The translations under genes were made by a program, and so were the position numbers. Source: Micromonospora_G sp040676775 (lineage in GTDB: Bacteria > Actinomycetota > Actinomycetes > Mycobacteriales > Micromonosporaceae). Taken from it: 64,000 nt of DNA. The stretch covers positions 1-64,000 of the forward strand of contig NZ_JBFAPP010000014.1 in the NCBI RefSeq assembly GCF_040676775.1. The letters run 5' to 3'. The notes beneath the pieces are model-generated. The model saw nothing but the letters and a program-made list of their open reading frames with translations, made no database searches and was not told the DNA's origin. Of this stretch, positions 53,866-62,666 are shown piece by piece. Numbering within the stretch: the first letter of the stretch is position 1; each line of letters starts with the position of its first letter.

Positions 53866-53909
53866 CGGGGTCTGGATTGCCAGGGGCCAACCCGCTCGGG
53901 AGCCCGGAA

Positions 53910-54224
53910 ATGACCGCACACATGCTTGAGCAGCCCGCCAACTCGCCCGCGAACACGCAGACCGGCACCGACTCGCCGGAGGCTGCGGCGCGCATCCTCG
54001 CCATGCGCGACCGGATCAACGAGATCGACAGCGCCCTGATCGCCCTCTGGCAGGAACGGGCGAACCTGTCCCAACAGGTCGGGGCGACCCGGGTTGCCTC
54101 CGGTGGCACCCGACTGGTCCTCTCCCGCGAACGGGAGATCCTGGACAAGTTCCGTACCGCCCTGGGCGCGGACGGCACCCAGCTCGCACTGCTGGTGCTC
54201 CGTGCCGGCCGCGGGCCGCTCTGA
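53910..54224 (+). CDS. chorismate mutase (AroQ type)
   Basis: A 104-residue AroQ-fold chorismate mutase (MRDRINEIDSALIALWQERANLSQQVGATR, with the active-site Arg and Lys/Gln positions). It converts chorismate to prephenate, the branch to Phe and Tyr. Monofunctional, no prephenate dehydratase fused. ATG 53910 follows a GGGAG; earlier TTG 53877 and later ATG 53922 are possible. The leader-attenuator upstream ties expression to aromatic amino-acid supply. The stop is followed by a 15-bp terminator stem. Confidence 0.9.
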   Translation: MTAHMLEQPANSPANTQTGTDSPEAAARILAMRDRINEIDSALIALWQERANLSQQVGATRVASGGTRLVLSREREILDKFRTALGADGTQLALLVLRAGRGPL

Positions 54225-54285
54225 ACTCTCGCCCGCGCATCCCTGGCCACGGGCCACCGTCGTACGTCATGGGCCGAGACGAGGC

Positions 54286-54324
54286 CCGGGGCGCCGGTCG
54301 CATGGATGACGACCGACGCCCCGG
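54286..54324. terminator. bidirectional terminator, chorismate mutase / oppF2
   Basis: 15-bp arms CCGGGGCGCCGGTCG (54286-54300) and 54310-54324 with one mismatch and a 9-nt loop, between convergent genes. Confidence 0.75.
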
Positions 54325-54394
54325 ACACTGAGGAGGCACTACCTTCACCGGCGGCTCGAACCGGGTGGGGCCCGGCCGTCGGCGTCTGACCGGC

Positions 54395-55397
54395 CTACTC
54401 GACCGCGTGCACCACGTCCCGCTCCTCGGCGAAGTGGCAAGCGCTCGGGTGACCGGAATGCTCCCGTTCCACCAGCGGTGGTTCCTCCGTGGCGCAGATC
54501 TCCTGGGCCTTCCAGCACCGGGTACGGAACCGGCAGCCGGACGGCGGGTTCGCCGGCGACGGCACGTCGCCCTCCAGCACGATCTGGTCCCGGTGCCCGC
54601 GCAGCGTCGGGTCCGGCACCGGCACCGCGGAGAGCAGCGCCTGGGTGTACGGGTGGGTCGGCCGCTCGTAGATCTCCTCGTTGTTGCCGATCTCGACGAT
54701 CTTGCCGAGGTACATCACGGCGACCCGGTCGGCGATGTGCCGGACCACGGACAGGTCGTGCGCGATGAACACGTACGACAGGCCCAGCTCGTCCTGGAGC
54801 TTCTCCAGCAGGTTGATCACCTGAGCCTGGATCGACACGTCCAGCGCCGACACCGGCTCGTCACAGATGATGATCTCCGGGTTGAGCGCCAGCGCACGGG
54901 CGATGCCAATCCGCTGCCGCTGCCCACCCGAGAACTGGTGCGGGTACCGGTTGATGTGGTCCGGGTTGAGCCCGACCAGATCGATGAGCTGGCGCACCCG
55001 CTCCTGCCGGTCACCGCGCGGCACGACATCGGTGTGGATGTCGAACGGCTCGCCGATGATGTCGCCGACCGTCATCCGAGGGTTCAACGACGTGTACGGA
55101 TCCTGCAACACCATCTGGATGTTGCGCCGAGCCTTCCGCATCGCCGGCCCCTTCAGCCGGGTCATCTCCTCACCGCGGACGTCGATCGTGCCCGAGGTGG
55201 GCTTCTCGAGCCCGACCAGCAGTTTCGCCAGGGTCGACTTGCCGCAGCCCGATTCGCCGACGACGCCGAGGGTCTCCCCGCGGCGCAGTTCCAGGTCGAC
55301 TCCGTCCACCGCCCGGACCGCGCCGACCTGGCTCTGGAACACGATGCCCCGGGTGATCGGGAAATGCTTGACCAGCTGCTGGGTACGCAGCACGACC

Positions 55398-55405
<8 letters not shown>
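54395..55405 (-). CDS. oppF: oligopeptide ABC transporter ATPase OppF (copy 2)
   Basis: A 336-residue ATPase: Walker A GESGCGKST, signature FSGGQRQRIGIARAL, Walker B IIICDEPVSALD, C-terminal GCRFRTRCWKAQEIC. Its core is nearly word-for-word copy 1 (residues from MVLQDPYTSLNPRMTVGD on). Last gene of the minus-strand operon, overlapping oppD by 8 bp. It starts MSEVVLRTQQLVKHFPI. Confidence 0.95.
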
Positions 55406-56432
<1,027 letters not shown>

Positions 56433-56441
56433 CGGAATCTC

Positions 56442-57386
56442 CTACCGCAGCTTCGGGTCGAAAGCGTCGCGGATCGCGTCGCCGAGCATGATGAACGCGA
56501 GCACGGTCATCGCCAGGAACGCCGACGGCGCGATCAGTGGGGTCGCGTTCTCCCGTACCCGCACGGTCGAACTGGAGATGTCGATGCCCCAGGAGATGGC
56601 CGGTGCCTTCAGCCCGATGCCGAGGAACGACAGGGTCGCCTCGACCGAGATGAAACCGCCGAGCGCGATGGTCATGACCACCACGAACGGGGCGAGCGCG
56701 TTGGGCAGGATGTGCCGGAACATGATCCGGCCGTGCCCGGCGCCGAGCATCCGGGCGGCGGCCACGTAGTCCTGGTTCTTGGCGCTGATCACCGAAGAAC
56801 GCATGACCCGGGACGCGGTGGTCCAGCCGAGCACGCCCAGCACGATCACCACCGTCCAGATGCCGGTGCCCTGCCGGTCGCCGGCCAGTCGCTTGCCCAG
56901 CACGATCGCGGCCAGCAGGATCGGAATGCCGAGCACGATGTCGGTGAACCGAGACAGGATGTTGTCCACCCAGCCGCCGAAGTAGCCCGAGGACAGCCCA
57001 ACGACCAGCGCGATCGCGCCGGCCAGCAGCATGGCGAAAACGCCGACCTGGATCGACGCGCGGGCGCCGTAGACGGTGCGGGCGAACAGGTCGCACCCTT
57101 GGAAGTCGTAACCGAACCAGGCTCGTCCGCTGGGTGGGGCGTACTGCCGGGACAGCGCGCAACTGGCCGGGTCCGCCGGGGTGAACACCTGCGGCACGAG
57201 CGCCATCACGACGACCAGCAGCACCAGCGCGGAGGCGACCCAGAAGATCGGGTTGCGGCGCAGGTCCCGCCAGGCGTCACCGGCCAGGCTGCGGGGCTTG
57301 TCCGTCTTGGCACCGCCGGGCGGGCCGGTCGGCGCGGGGTTCGCAGCGGGGGTCTCGGCCGCGGCGATCGATTCGAGATTACTCAT
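56442..57386 (-). CDS. oppC: oligopeptide ABC transporter permease OppC (copy 2)
   Basis: A 314-residue permease with the same plan as copy 1: RNPIFWVASALVLLVVVM first helix, loop with the two Cys (SCALSRQYAP and FQGCDLFARTVYG), EAA loop QDYVAAARMLGAGHGRIMFRH. It overlaps oppB by 8 bp. Pairs with OppB2. Confidence 0.94.
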   Translation of the reverse strand: MSNLESIAAAETPAANPAPTGPPGGAKTDKPRSLAGDAWRDLRRNPIFWVASALVLLVVVMALVPQVFTPADPASCALSRQYAPPSGRAWFGYDFQGCDLFARTVYGARASIQVGVFAMLLAGAIALVVGLSSGYFGGWVDNILSRFTDIVLGIPILLAAIVLGKRLAGDRQGTGIWTVVIVLGVLGWTTASRVMRSSVISAKNQDYVAAARMLGAGHGRIMFRHILPNALAPFVVVMTIALGGFISVEATLSFLGIGLKAPAISWGIDISSSTVRVRENATPLIAPSAFLAMTVLAFIMLGDAIRDAFDPKLR

Positions 57387-58314
57387 AGCGGATCCTCGGG
57401 TCGAGCACGGCGTACATGATGTCGACGATCAGGTTCGCGACCAGGAAGACGATGACCAGCAGGCTGACGAAGCCGACCACCAGCGGTCCGTCCTCGGTAC
57501 GGATACCGCGGAAGAGGTTGAACCCGACGCCGGGGATGTTGAACACGCCTTCGGTGATGATCGCGCCGCTCATCAGGCCACCGATGTCGATGCCGATGTA
57601 GGTGACGACCGGGATCAGCGAGTTGCGGAGCACGTGCACCCCGATCACCCGACGCGGCGGCAGGCCCTTGGCCTTCGCCGTACGGACGTAGTCGGCGCGC
57701 AGGTTCTCCGCCACCGAAGTACGGGTCAACCGGGAGTACGTGGCGAGCGAGAGTGATCCCAGCACCAGGCCGGGTAGGACCAGCGCCCACCAGGTCGGGT
57801 CGCCGCCGGCGGTCGGCGGGAACCAGCCGAGCTTGATGCCGAAGAAGAACTGGGCCACCGGGGCCAGCACGATCGTCGGGATGGAAATGAGTAGCAGGGT
57901 GAGGATGAGCGTGGCATTGTCGAAGATGCCGGAGCGACGGATACCGGCGACGACACCCGCGGTCACTCCGAACAGGACGGCGAACAGCACGCCGATCACG
58001 GCGAGCCGGATCGTCACCGGCCAGGCCTGGGCGATCATGTCACCGATCGGCCGCCCGGTCAGCGAGGTGCCGAAGTCAAGGTGCAGCAGGCCCTTCATGT
58101 AGTAGCCGTATTGGACCCAGAAACCTTCGTTCAAGTGGTAACGCTCGGTGAGGGCCTGGACCTGGGCGGGAGTGACCGGACGTTCGCCGACCAGGGACTG
58201 GATGACCCGCGCCGGGCTGCCCTGGTTGCTGAACATGAGCGCGTATACGAGCAGGGTGGCCCCGATGAACGTCAGGACCATCTGCAGCAGGCGCCGGACA
58301 ATGAAACGGAACAT
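57379..58314 (-). CDS. oppB: oligopeptide ABC transporter permease OppB (copy 2)
   Basis: A 311-residue permease, MFRFIVRRLLQMVLTFIG, with the EAA loop DYVRTAKAKGLPPRRVIGVHVLRNSL. ATG 58314 is chosen over the upstream ATG at 58329 because AAGGACG lies 7 nt before it and copy 1 starts at the same residue. Forms the channel with OppC2. Confidence 0.93.
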   Translation of the reverse strand: MFRFIVRRLLQMVLTFIGATLLVYALMFSNQGSPARVIQSLVGERPVTPAQVQALTERYHLNEGFWVQYGYYMKGLLHLDFGTSLTGRPIGDMIAQAWPVTIRLAVIGVLFAVLFGVTAGVVAGIRRSGIFDNATLILTLLLISIPTIVLAPVAQFFFGIKLGWFPPTAGGDPTWWALVLPGLVLGSLSLATYSRLTRTSVAENLRADYVRTAKAKGLPPRRVIGVHVLRNSLIPVVTYIGIDIGGLMSGAIITEGVFNIPGVGFNLFRGIRTEDGPLVVGFVSLLVIVFLVANLIVDIMYAVLDPRIRYE

Positions 58315-58466
58315 GTCTTCGTCCTTCATGGGACAGGCGTCGATGGCTGCCTTGTGGACAGCGGACCGCAGTGGTGTGGACGCGGCGATGGCGTCACCGC
58401 ACGGTCACCGGTGACGCCACGGAGGTGGTCCGCGGCGGGCACCACCCGACCGCCGGACCATTCGCC

Positions 58467-58513
58467 GGATGGTCCGAGCCACCGAACTTCTAGCTGGTGA
58501 CTCGGACCATCCG
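58467..58513. terminator. oppA-oppB stem-loop (copy 2)
   Basis: Perfect 13-bp arms CGGATGGTCCGAG (about 58467-58479) and complement (58501-58513), extended inward by CACC/GGTG after one mismatch. It follows the oppA stop by 17 bp. Same position as the stem-loop of copy 1 but of different sequence. Arm coordinates may be off by 1 base on the left side. Confidence 0.6.
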
Positions 58514-58529
58514 CCGCTCAGCGGTCAGT

Positions 58530-60167
58530 TCAGCTGGCGGATTCGATCTTGAGCAGGTCGACCCGGTTGAAGAGGTCGATCTCCACGTTCTTGACCTTGG
58601 TCGAGTGACCGAACGTGTTCTGCCCGAACCGCAGCGGGATCACCGGCATGTCCTTGACGAGGATGTCCTCGGCCTGCTGGTACTTCTTGATCGCCTCTTC
58701 GAGGCTCGGCGCCGCAGCACCCTCCTTGACGAGGGTGTCGAAGGCCGGGTTGCTGTAGCCGTAGTAGTTCGACGAACCGTTGGTGCTGTACAGCGGGCCG
58801 AGGTAGTTCTCCATGGACGGGTAGTCCATGACCCAGCCCATGCGGAACATGCCGACCGGAGTCTTCGACTCCACCTTGGTCAGCAGGTCGGCGAACTTCG
58901 GCTCCGCGGTGCCGACGCACTCCACGCCCAGGTTCGTCTTGATCTGGTTGCAGGTGGCGTCCACCCACTCCTTGTGCCCACCGTCACCGTTGTACGAGAT
59001 CTGCAGCTTGGCCGGGCCACCGGCCGCGGTGTACTCGGCCTTCGCCTTGGCGGCGTCGAACACGCAGGCCTCGCCACAGGTGTTGTCCCGGTACCCGGCG
59101 ACAACCGGCGAGACGAACGAGTGGGCCGACTTCTGCGAGTTCTTGAAGACCGCCTTGATGATCTCGTCCCGGTCGATCGCCTTCGAGATCGCCTTGCGGA
59201 CCTCGGGCTTGGCGAACTCGGGCTGGAACGTCGGGAACGCGACGAACTGGAAGGTCGATGCCGGCGACTGCTTGAACCGGTCACCGAGGTCCGTCTGGGC
59301 GCTCGACAGGTTCTCGGTCGGGATCGTCTTGATCACGTCGAGGTTGTCCGCCTGCAGGTCGGCGTACGCCGAGGTGAGCTGCTGGTAGATCTTGAAGTTG
59401 ACGCCGCCGACCTTCGGCTTGGTGCCGGGGAAGGCGTCGTACCGCTCGACCTCGATGCCCTGGTCGTGCTGCCACGAACCCTTGAGCTTGAACGGGCCGT
59501 TACCGACGATCGCGTCCTCGAAGCCCTCCTTGAGCACACCCTCCGACTGCCAGGCCGAGGCCGGCAGCGGGTAGAACGAGGTGTAGCCCAGGACGGCCTT
59601 GAACTCGCTGAACGGGGCGGACAGCTTCACCGTGAAGGTGAGGTCGTCGACCTTCGCCAGGCCGCTCAGCTTCTTCGCCTTGGGCTCGGGGGCCTTCTGC
59701 GGGCCCTCCTCGCCGTCCGGGTCGGTCGACTGGAGGTCGGCGAAGCCTTCCACCTTGTCCCAGAAGTAGGAGCCGCCGTTACCGTTCGGGCCGTAGGCGC
59801 CGTGGTTCCAGGCGTTGATGTAGCTGTCGGCGTTGACCTTCTCACCGTTGTGGAAGGTGTAGCCGTCCTTCAGCTTGATCGTCCACAGGGTGTTGTCCGT
59901 CGACGAGATCGACTCGGCGGCGACCTCGAACGGCTTGTTGTCCTTGTCGAAGTCCACCAGCGGCGAGAAGAGCGCGGACAGGACCTGCGCCCCGCTCGTC
60001 TCCGTGGTGTTGGATGGGATCAGGTGCTGCGGCTCAGCGATCTCGATCGAGACGACCGCGTTGCTGTTCGTCGACCCGGATTCATCCGAGTCGCTGCTGC
60101 TGCAACCTGTAGCAATCAGCGCGATGGCGGTCGTAGCGACCGCCACCTTCAGGGTTTTCCCGCGCAT
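58530..60167 (-). CDS. oppA: oligopeptide ABC transporter substrate-binding lipoprotein (copy 2)
   Basis: 545 residues, lipobox IATGC with Cys22, then a Ser/Asp/Glu-rich linker. It matches copy 1 over the whole length (EPQHLIPSNTTETSG, SPLVDFDKDNKPFE, TYNGDGGHK-like ISYNGDGGHKEWVDATCNQ). Different linker and pocket loops imply an altered peptide preference. AGGAGG lies 8 nt before the ATG. First gene of the minus-strand opp operon. Confidence 0.93.
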   Translation of the reverse strand: MRGKTLKVAVATTAIALIATGCSSSDSDESGSTNSNAVVSIEIAEPQHLIPSNTTETSGAQVLSALFSPLVDFDKDNKPFEVAAESISSTDNTLWTIKLKDGYTFHNGEKVNADSYINAWNHGAYGPNGNGGSYFWDKVEGFADLQSTDPDGEEGPQKAPEPKAKKLSGLAKVDDLTFTVKLSAPFSEFKAVLGYTSFYPLPASAWQSEGVLKEGFEDAIVGNGPFKLKGSWQHDQGIEVERYDAFPGTKPKVGGVNFKIYQQLTSAYADLQADNLDVIKTIPTENLSSAQTDLGDRFKQSPASTFQFVAFPTFQPEFAKPEVRKAISKAIDRDEIIKAVFKNSQKSAHSFVSPVVAGYRDNTCGEACVFDAAKAKAEYTAAGGPAKLQISYNGDGGHKEWVDATCNQIKTNLGVECVGTAEPKFADLLTKVESKTPVGMFRMGWVMDYPSMENYLGPLYSTNGSSNYYGYSNPAFDTLVKEGAAAPSLEEAIKKYQQAEDILVKDMPVIPLRFGQNTFGHSTKVKNVEIDLFNRVDLLKIESAS

Positions 60168-60496
60168 GGGAGTGCCTCCTCAGGGCGCTCACGAGGGGGT
60201 GTGAGGTGCTTGACACTGTGACACCGAACGCCCGTTCCGTGAAGGTGCCGTTATCAAGCCGTTAGACCGAGAGCGTTCGGTGAATACTCACCAAGATCAC
60301 CATTTGCCCTGCTAGATCGACCTGAACCGGCCGCCGCGCGAGCCCCAACAGCGGCAGGCGGAGGCCCCTGTGCCCACCACCAACGGAGACTCTCTCATCT
60401 CCAGTGCGGATACTGTCGGATGTCAGACGCACACCCAGGGTGTGTGTCTCATCTCGACACGGTCCCCCGCGACGAAGAGCGGGCCGGGGCGGGCGC
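60168..60496. other. opp2 promoter region and response-regulator 3' flank
   Basis: 329 bp. The part next to oppA2 should carry its promoter, and it holds an inverted repeat (60222-60282). The remainder up to the response-regulator stop shows an ACAC-rich stretch (60430-60450) but no gene or clear terminator. Confidence 0.45.
60222..60282. promoter_or_regulatory. inverted repeat upstream of oppA2
   Basis: CACCGAACG (60222-60230) and its complement CGTTCGGTG (60274-60282), 9 bp perfect and 43 bp apart, plus a central CGTTCCG-type half-site. Possible operator for a regulator of the second opp operon; no equivalent is visible upstream of copy 1. Confidence 0.3.
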
Positions 60497-61192
60497 TCAG
60501 ACCAGGCGCCGGTCCGCCGCCCAGCGGGAAAGCTCGTAACGGTTGGACATCTGGAGCTTGCGCAACACGTTGGACACGTGCGTCTCGACCGTCTTGATCG
60601 AGATGAACAACTCCTTCGCGATCTCCTTGTAGGCGTACCCGCGGGCAAGCAACCGGAGCACCTCGCGCTCCCGGTTGGTGAGCTGGTCCAGCTCCGGGTC
60701 GGCCACCGGCGCGTCCGGCCGGGCAGCGAAGGCGTCCAGCACGAAGCCGGCCAGCCGCGGACTGAACACCGCGTCGCCGTCGGCCACCCGACGGATCGCC
60801 GAGGTCAACTCGTCGGGCGAGATGGTCTTCGTGACGTACCCCCGGGCACCGGCCCGGATCAGGCCGATCACGTCCTCGGCCGCGTCGGAGACGCTCAGGG
60901 CGAGGAACCGGATCCCCGGATGGGTACGGCGCATCGCGTCCAGCACCGCCCTGCCCCCACCGTCGGGCATGTGTACGTCCAGCAGCACCACGTCCGGTAC
61001 GGTCAGCGCGATCCGGTTGACCGCCTCGGCCACCGTGCTCGCCTCGCCGACCACCTCGACGTGCACACCCAGCTCGGCCCGGACCCCGGCCCGGAACATG
61101 GCATGGTCGTCGACCAGGAAGACCCGCAACCGCCGCTCGGCGGCACCCTCGGCCGTCCCGCTGCTCTCGGCCGTTCCGCTGTCCTCAGTCAT
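60497..61192 (-). CDS. NarL/FixJ-family response regulator
   Basis: 231 residues. Receiver domain at 22-140 with acidic pocket D28/D29 and phospho-acceptor D72 (VLLDVHMPDG). LuxR-type HTH at 165-225 (LTNREREVLRLLARGYAYKEIAKEL; KTVETHVSNVL). Paired with the sensor kinase encoded 30 bp upstream. The N-terminal 20 residues are a repetitive Glu/Ser/Gly/Thr extension. Confidence 0.94.
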   Translation of the reverse strand: MTEDSGTAESSGTAEGAAERRLRVFLVDDHAMFRAGVRAELGVHVEVVGEASTVAEAVNRIALTVPDVVLLDVHMPDGGGRAVLDAMRRTHPGIRFLALSVSDAAEDVIGLIRAGARGYVTKTISPDELTSAIRRVADGDAVFSPRLAGFVLDAFAARPDAPVADPELDQLTNREREVLRLLARGYAYKEIAKELFISIKTVETHVSNVLRKLQMSNRYELSRWAADRRLV

Positions 61193-61222
61193 GACCTCTC
61201 CTCGCTCTGCCCGGCCATGGTG

Positions 61223-62419
61223 CTACCAGGTGCTTCCCGGGCCGGCGCCGTCCCGGGTGGTCGGCATGATCAGCCGTACCTCGGTGCCGTCGCCCGGCTC
61301 GCTGCGGATCTCCGCCTTGCCACCGTGCCGGTCCATCCGCCCGATGATCGAACCCCGTACGCCGTGCCGGTGATCTCCCACGGTAGTCGGGTCGAAGCCG
61401 GCACCACGATCGCGGACGAAGACGCTCACCTGTTCCGGCTCGACCTCGGCGTAGAGCGAGACGGTCTCGACCTTCGCGTGCCGGGCGGCGTTGACCAGCG
61501 CTTCCCTGGCCGCGGCGACCAGCGCCGCGATCCGCTCGTCGGTCTCTCGGTCGCCGACGACGACGGTCTCCACGCTGATCGCGAAGGTGTCCTCGACCTC
61601 GGCGGCCACCTGCTCCAGCGCGGCGGCGAAGCGCTCCGTCGGCGACCCGGTGGGCTTGTACAGCCAGTTACGCAGTGAGCGTTCCTGCCCTCGGGCCAGC
61701 CGCTGCACGGTCTTGACGTCGGCGGCGTTGCGCTGGATCAGGGCGAGCGTGTGCAGCACCTGGTCGTGCACCATCGCGGCCAGTTCGGCCCGCTCCCGCT
61801 CCCGGATCCGCCCCTCACGCTCCGTACGCAACTGGTTGAACATCCGCCAGAGCACGGGTGCGGCGACCACCCCGACACCGGCCAGCCCGACCAGCGCGAA
61901 GATCACCCCGTTCGCGACCGCGTCGAAGTTGGCCTGCGGCGTGTAGACCGCCACCACCCCGACCACCCCGACCGCGACCAGCAGACCGCCGCCGATGAAA
62001 CGCAGTACGAAGGCCCGCCGGTCGCTCTCCTCCAGCACCGCGCCCAGCCAGGGCACCGGCATGGTCTCGCTCCACTGCCGGCGCCGCTCGGGGGTCGACT
62101 GGTGCCAGATCACGCCGGCACCCACCGCGATGATCGCGACCAGCCATCCCGCGGTGCCGGCGACGCCGGTGGAGCCGAACACCATGATCTGGATCACCAG
62201 TACGCCGAGCCCGATGGCCACGAACGGCAGCAGTTCCAGGATGTCGCGCCGGGGCGGCGTACCGGTGTCGCCGGGGCGTACCGGCACCACCGCCCAGAAC
62301 GCCGCGTAGAGCAGCAGCCCCAGTCCGCTGAGACCGAGCAGGACGACGAAGGCCACCCGTACCCGGACCACCGAGATGCCCAGGTGCTCGGCAACGCCGG
62401 TGGCCACGCCGGCCACCAT
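61223..62419 (-). CDS. PspC-domain sensor histidine kinase (HisKA_3 type)
   Basis: 398 residues from the first ATG. N-terminal PspC domain (MVAGVATGVAEHLGISVVRV and two helices), about four more membrane helices to residue 190, HisKA_3 dimerisation helix with phospho-His at 218 (AAMVHDQVLHTLALIQ), and a C-terminal HATPase (EALVNAARHAK; RGAGFDP; HGVRGSIIGRM). PspC domains usually begin about ten residues earlier with PRLYRARDHR; those codons are present in frame but no normal start precedes them (see findings). Operon with the response regulator; divergent from a PspC protein. Confidence 0.9.
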   Translation of the reverse strand: MVAGVATGVAEHLGISVVRVRVAFVVLLGLSGLGLLLYAAFWAVVPVRPGDTGTPPRRDILELLPFVAIGLGVLVIQIMVFGSTGVAGTAGWLVAIIAVGAGVIWHQSTPERRRQWSETMPVPWLGAVLEESDRRAFVLRFIGGGLLVAVGVVGVVAVYTPQANFDAVANGVIFALVGLAGVGVVAAPVLWRMFNQLRTEREGRIRERERAELAAMVHDQVLHTLALIQRNAADVKTVQRLARGQERSLRNWLYKPTGSPTERFAAALEQVAAEVEDTFAISVETVVVGDRETDERIAALVAAAREALVNAARHAKVETVSLYAEVEPEQVSVFVRDRGAGFDPTTVGDHRHGVRGSIIGRMDRHGGKAEIRSEPGDGTEVRLIMPTTRDGAGPGSTW

Positions 62420-62666
62420 GCGGTGGTCGCGGGCGCGGTAAAGGCGGGGCTCGGTGGCGGTGCTGATCGGTGACTCCCTGGTCGTGCCGGTCGGACCATC
62501 CCGGCGGTCGGGGCGATCCGGTCGTCGGCCGTGGATTCGATCGTCACACGTTTGCGGGCACGCTGACCACGGGGACGCCCCGGAACATTGCCGCCGGAGA
62601 TCTCAGGGTGGCTTCAGGGTTCGCGCCTGAGGCCACTCGGACCGGCGGAAGACGAAACTCGTAACC
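62420..62666. other. divergent PspC control region
   Basis: 247 bp between the kinase ATG and the divergent PspC gene. In-frame upstream kinase codons read ESPISTATEPRLYRARDHR; an AGGGAG lies 6 nt before the ATC of PISTA. The rest should hold two promoters; the kinase may autoregulate both. Confidence 0.45.

Noticed and set aside
53740..53870. T-box or Phe-tRNA-like element upstream of chorismate mutase
   Set aside because: No T-box core and no cloverleaf; the short FY-rich ORF plus terminator explains the region better.
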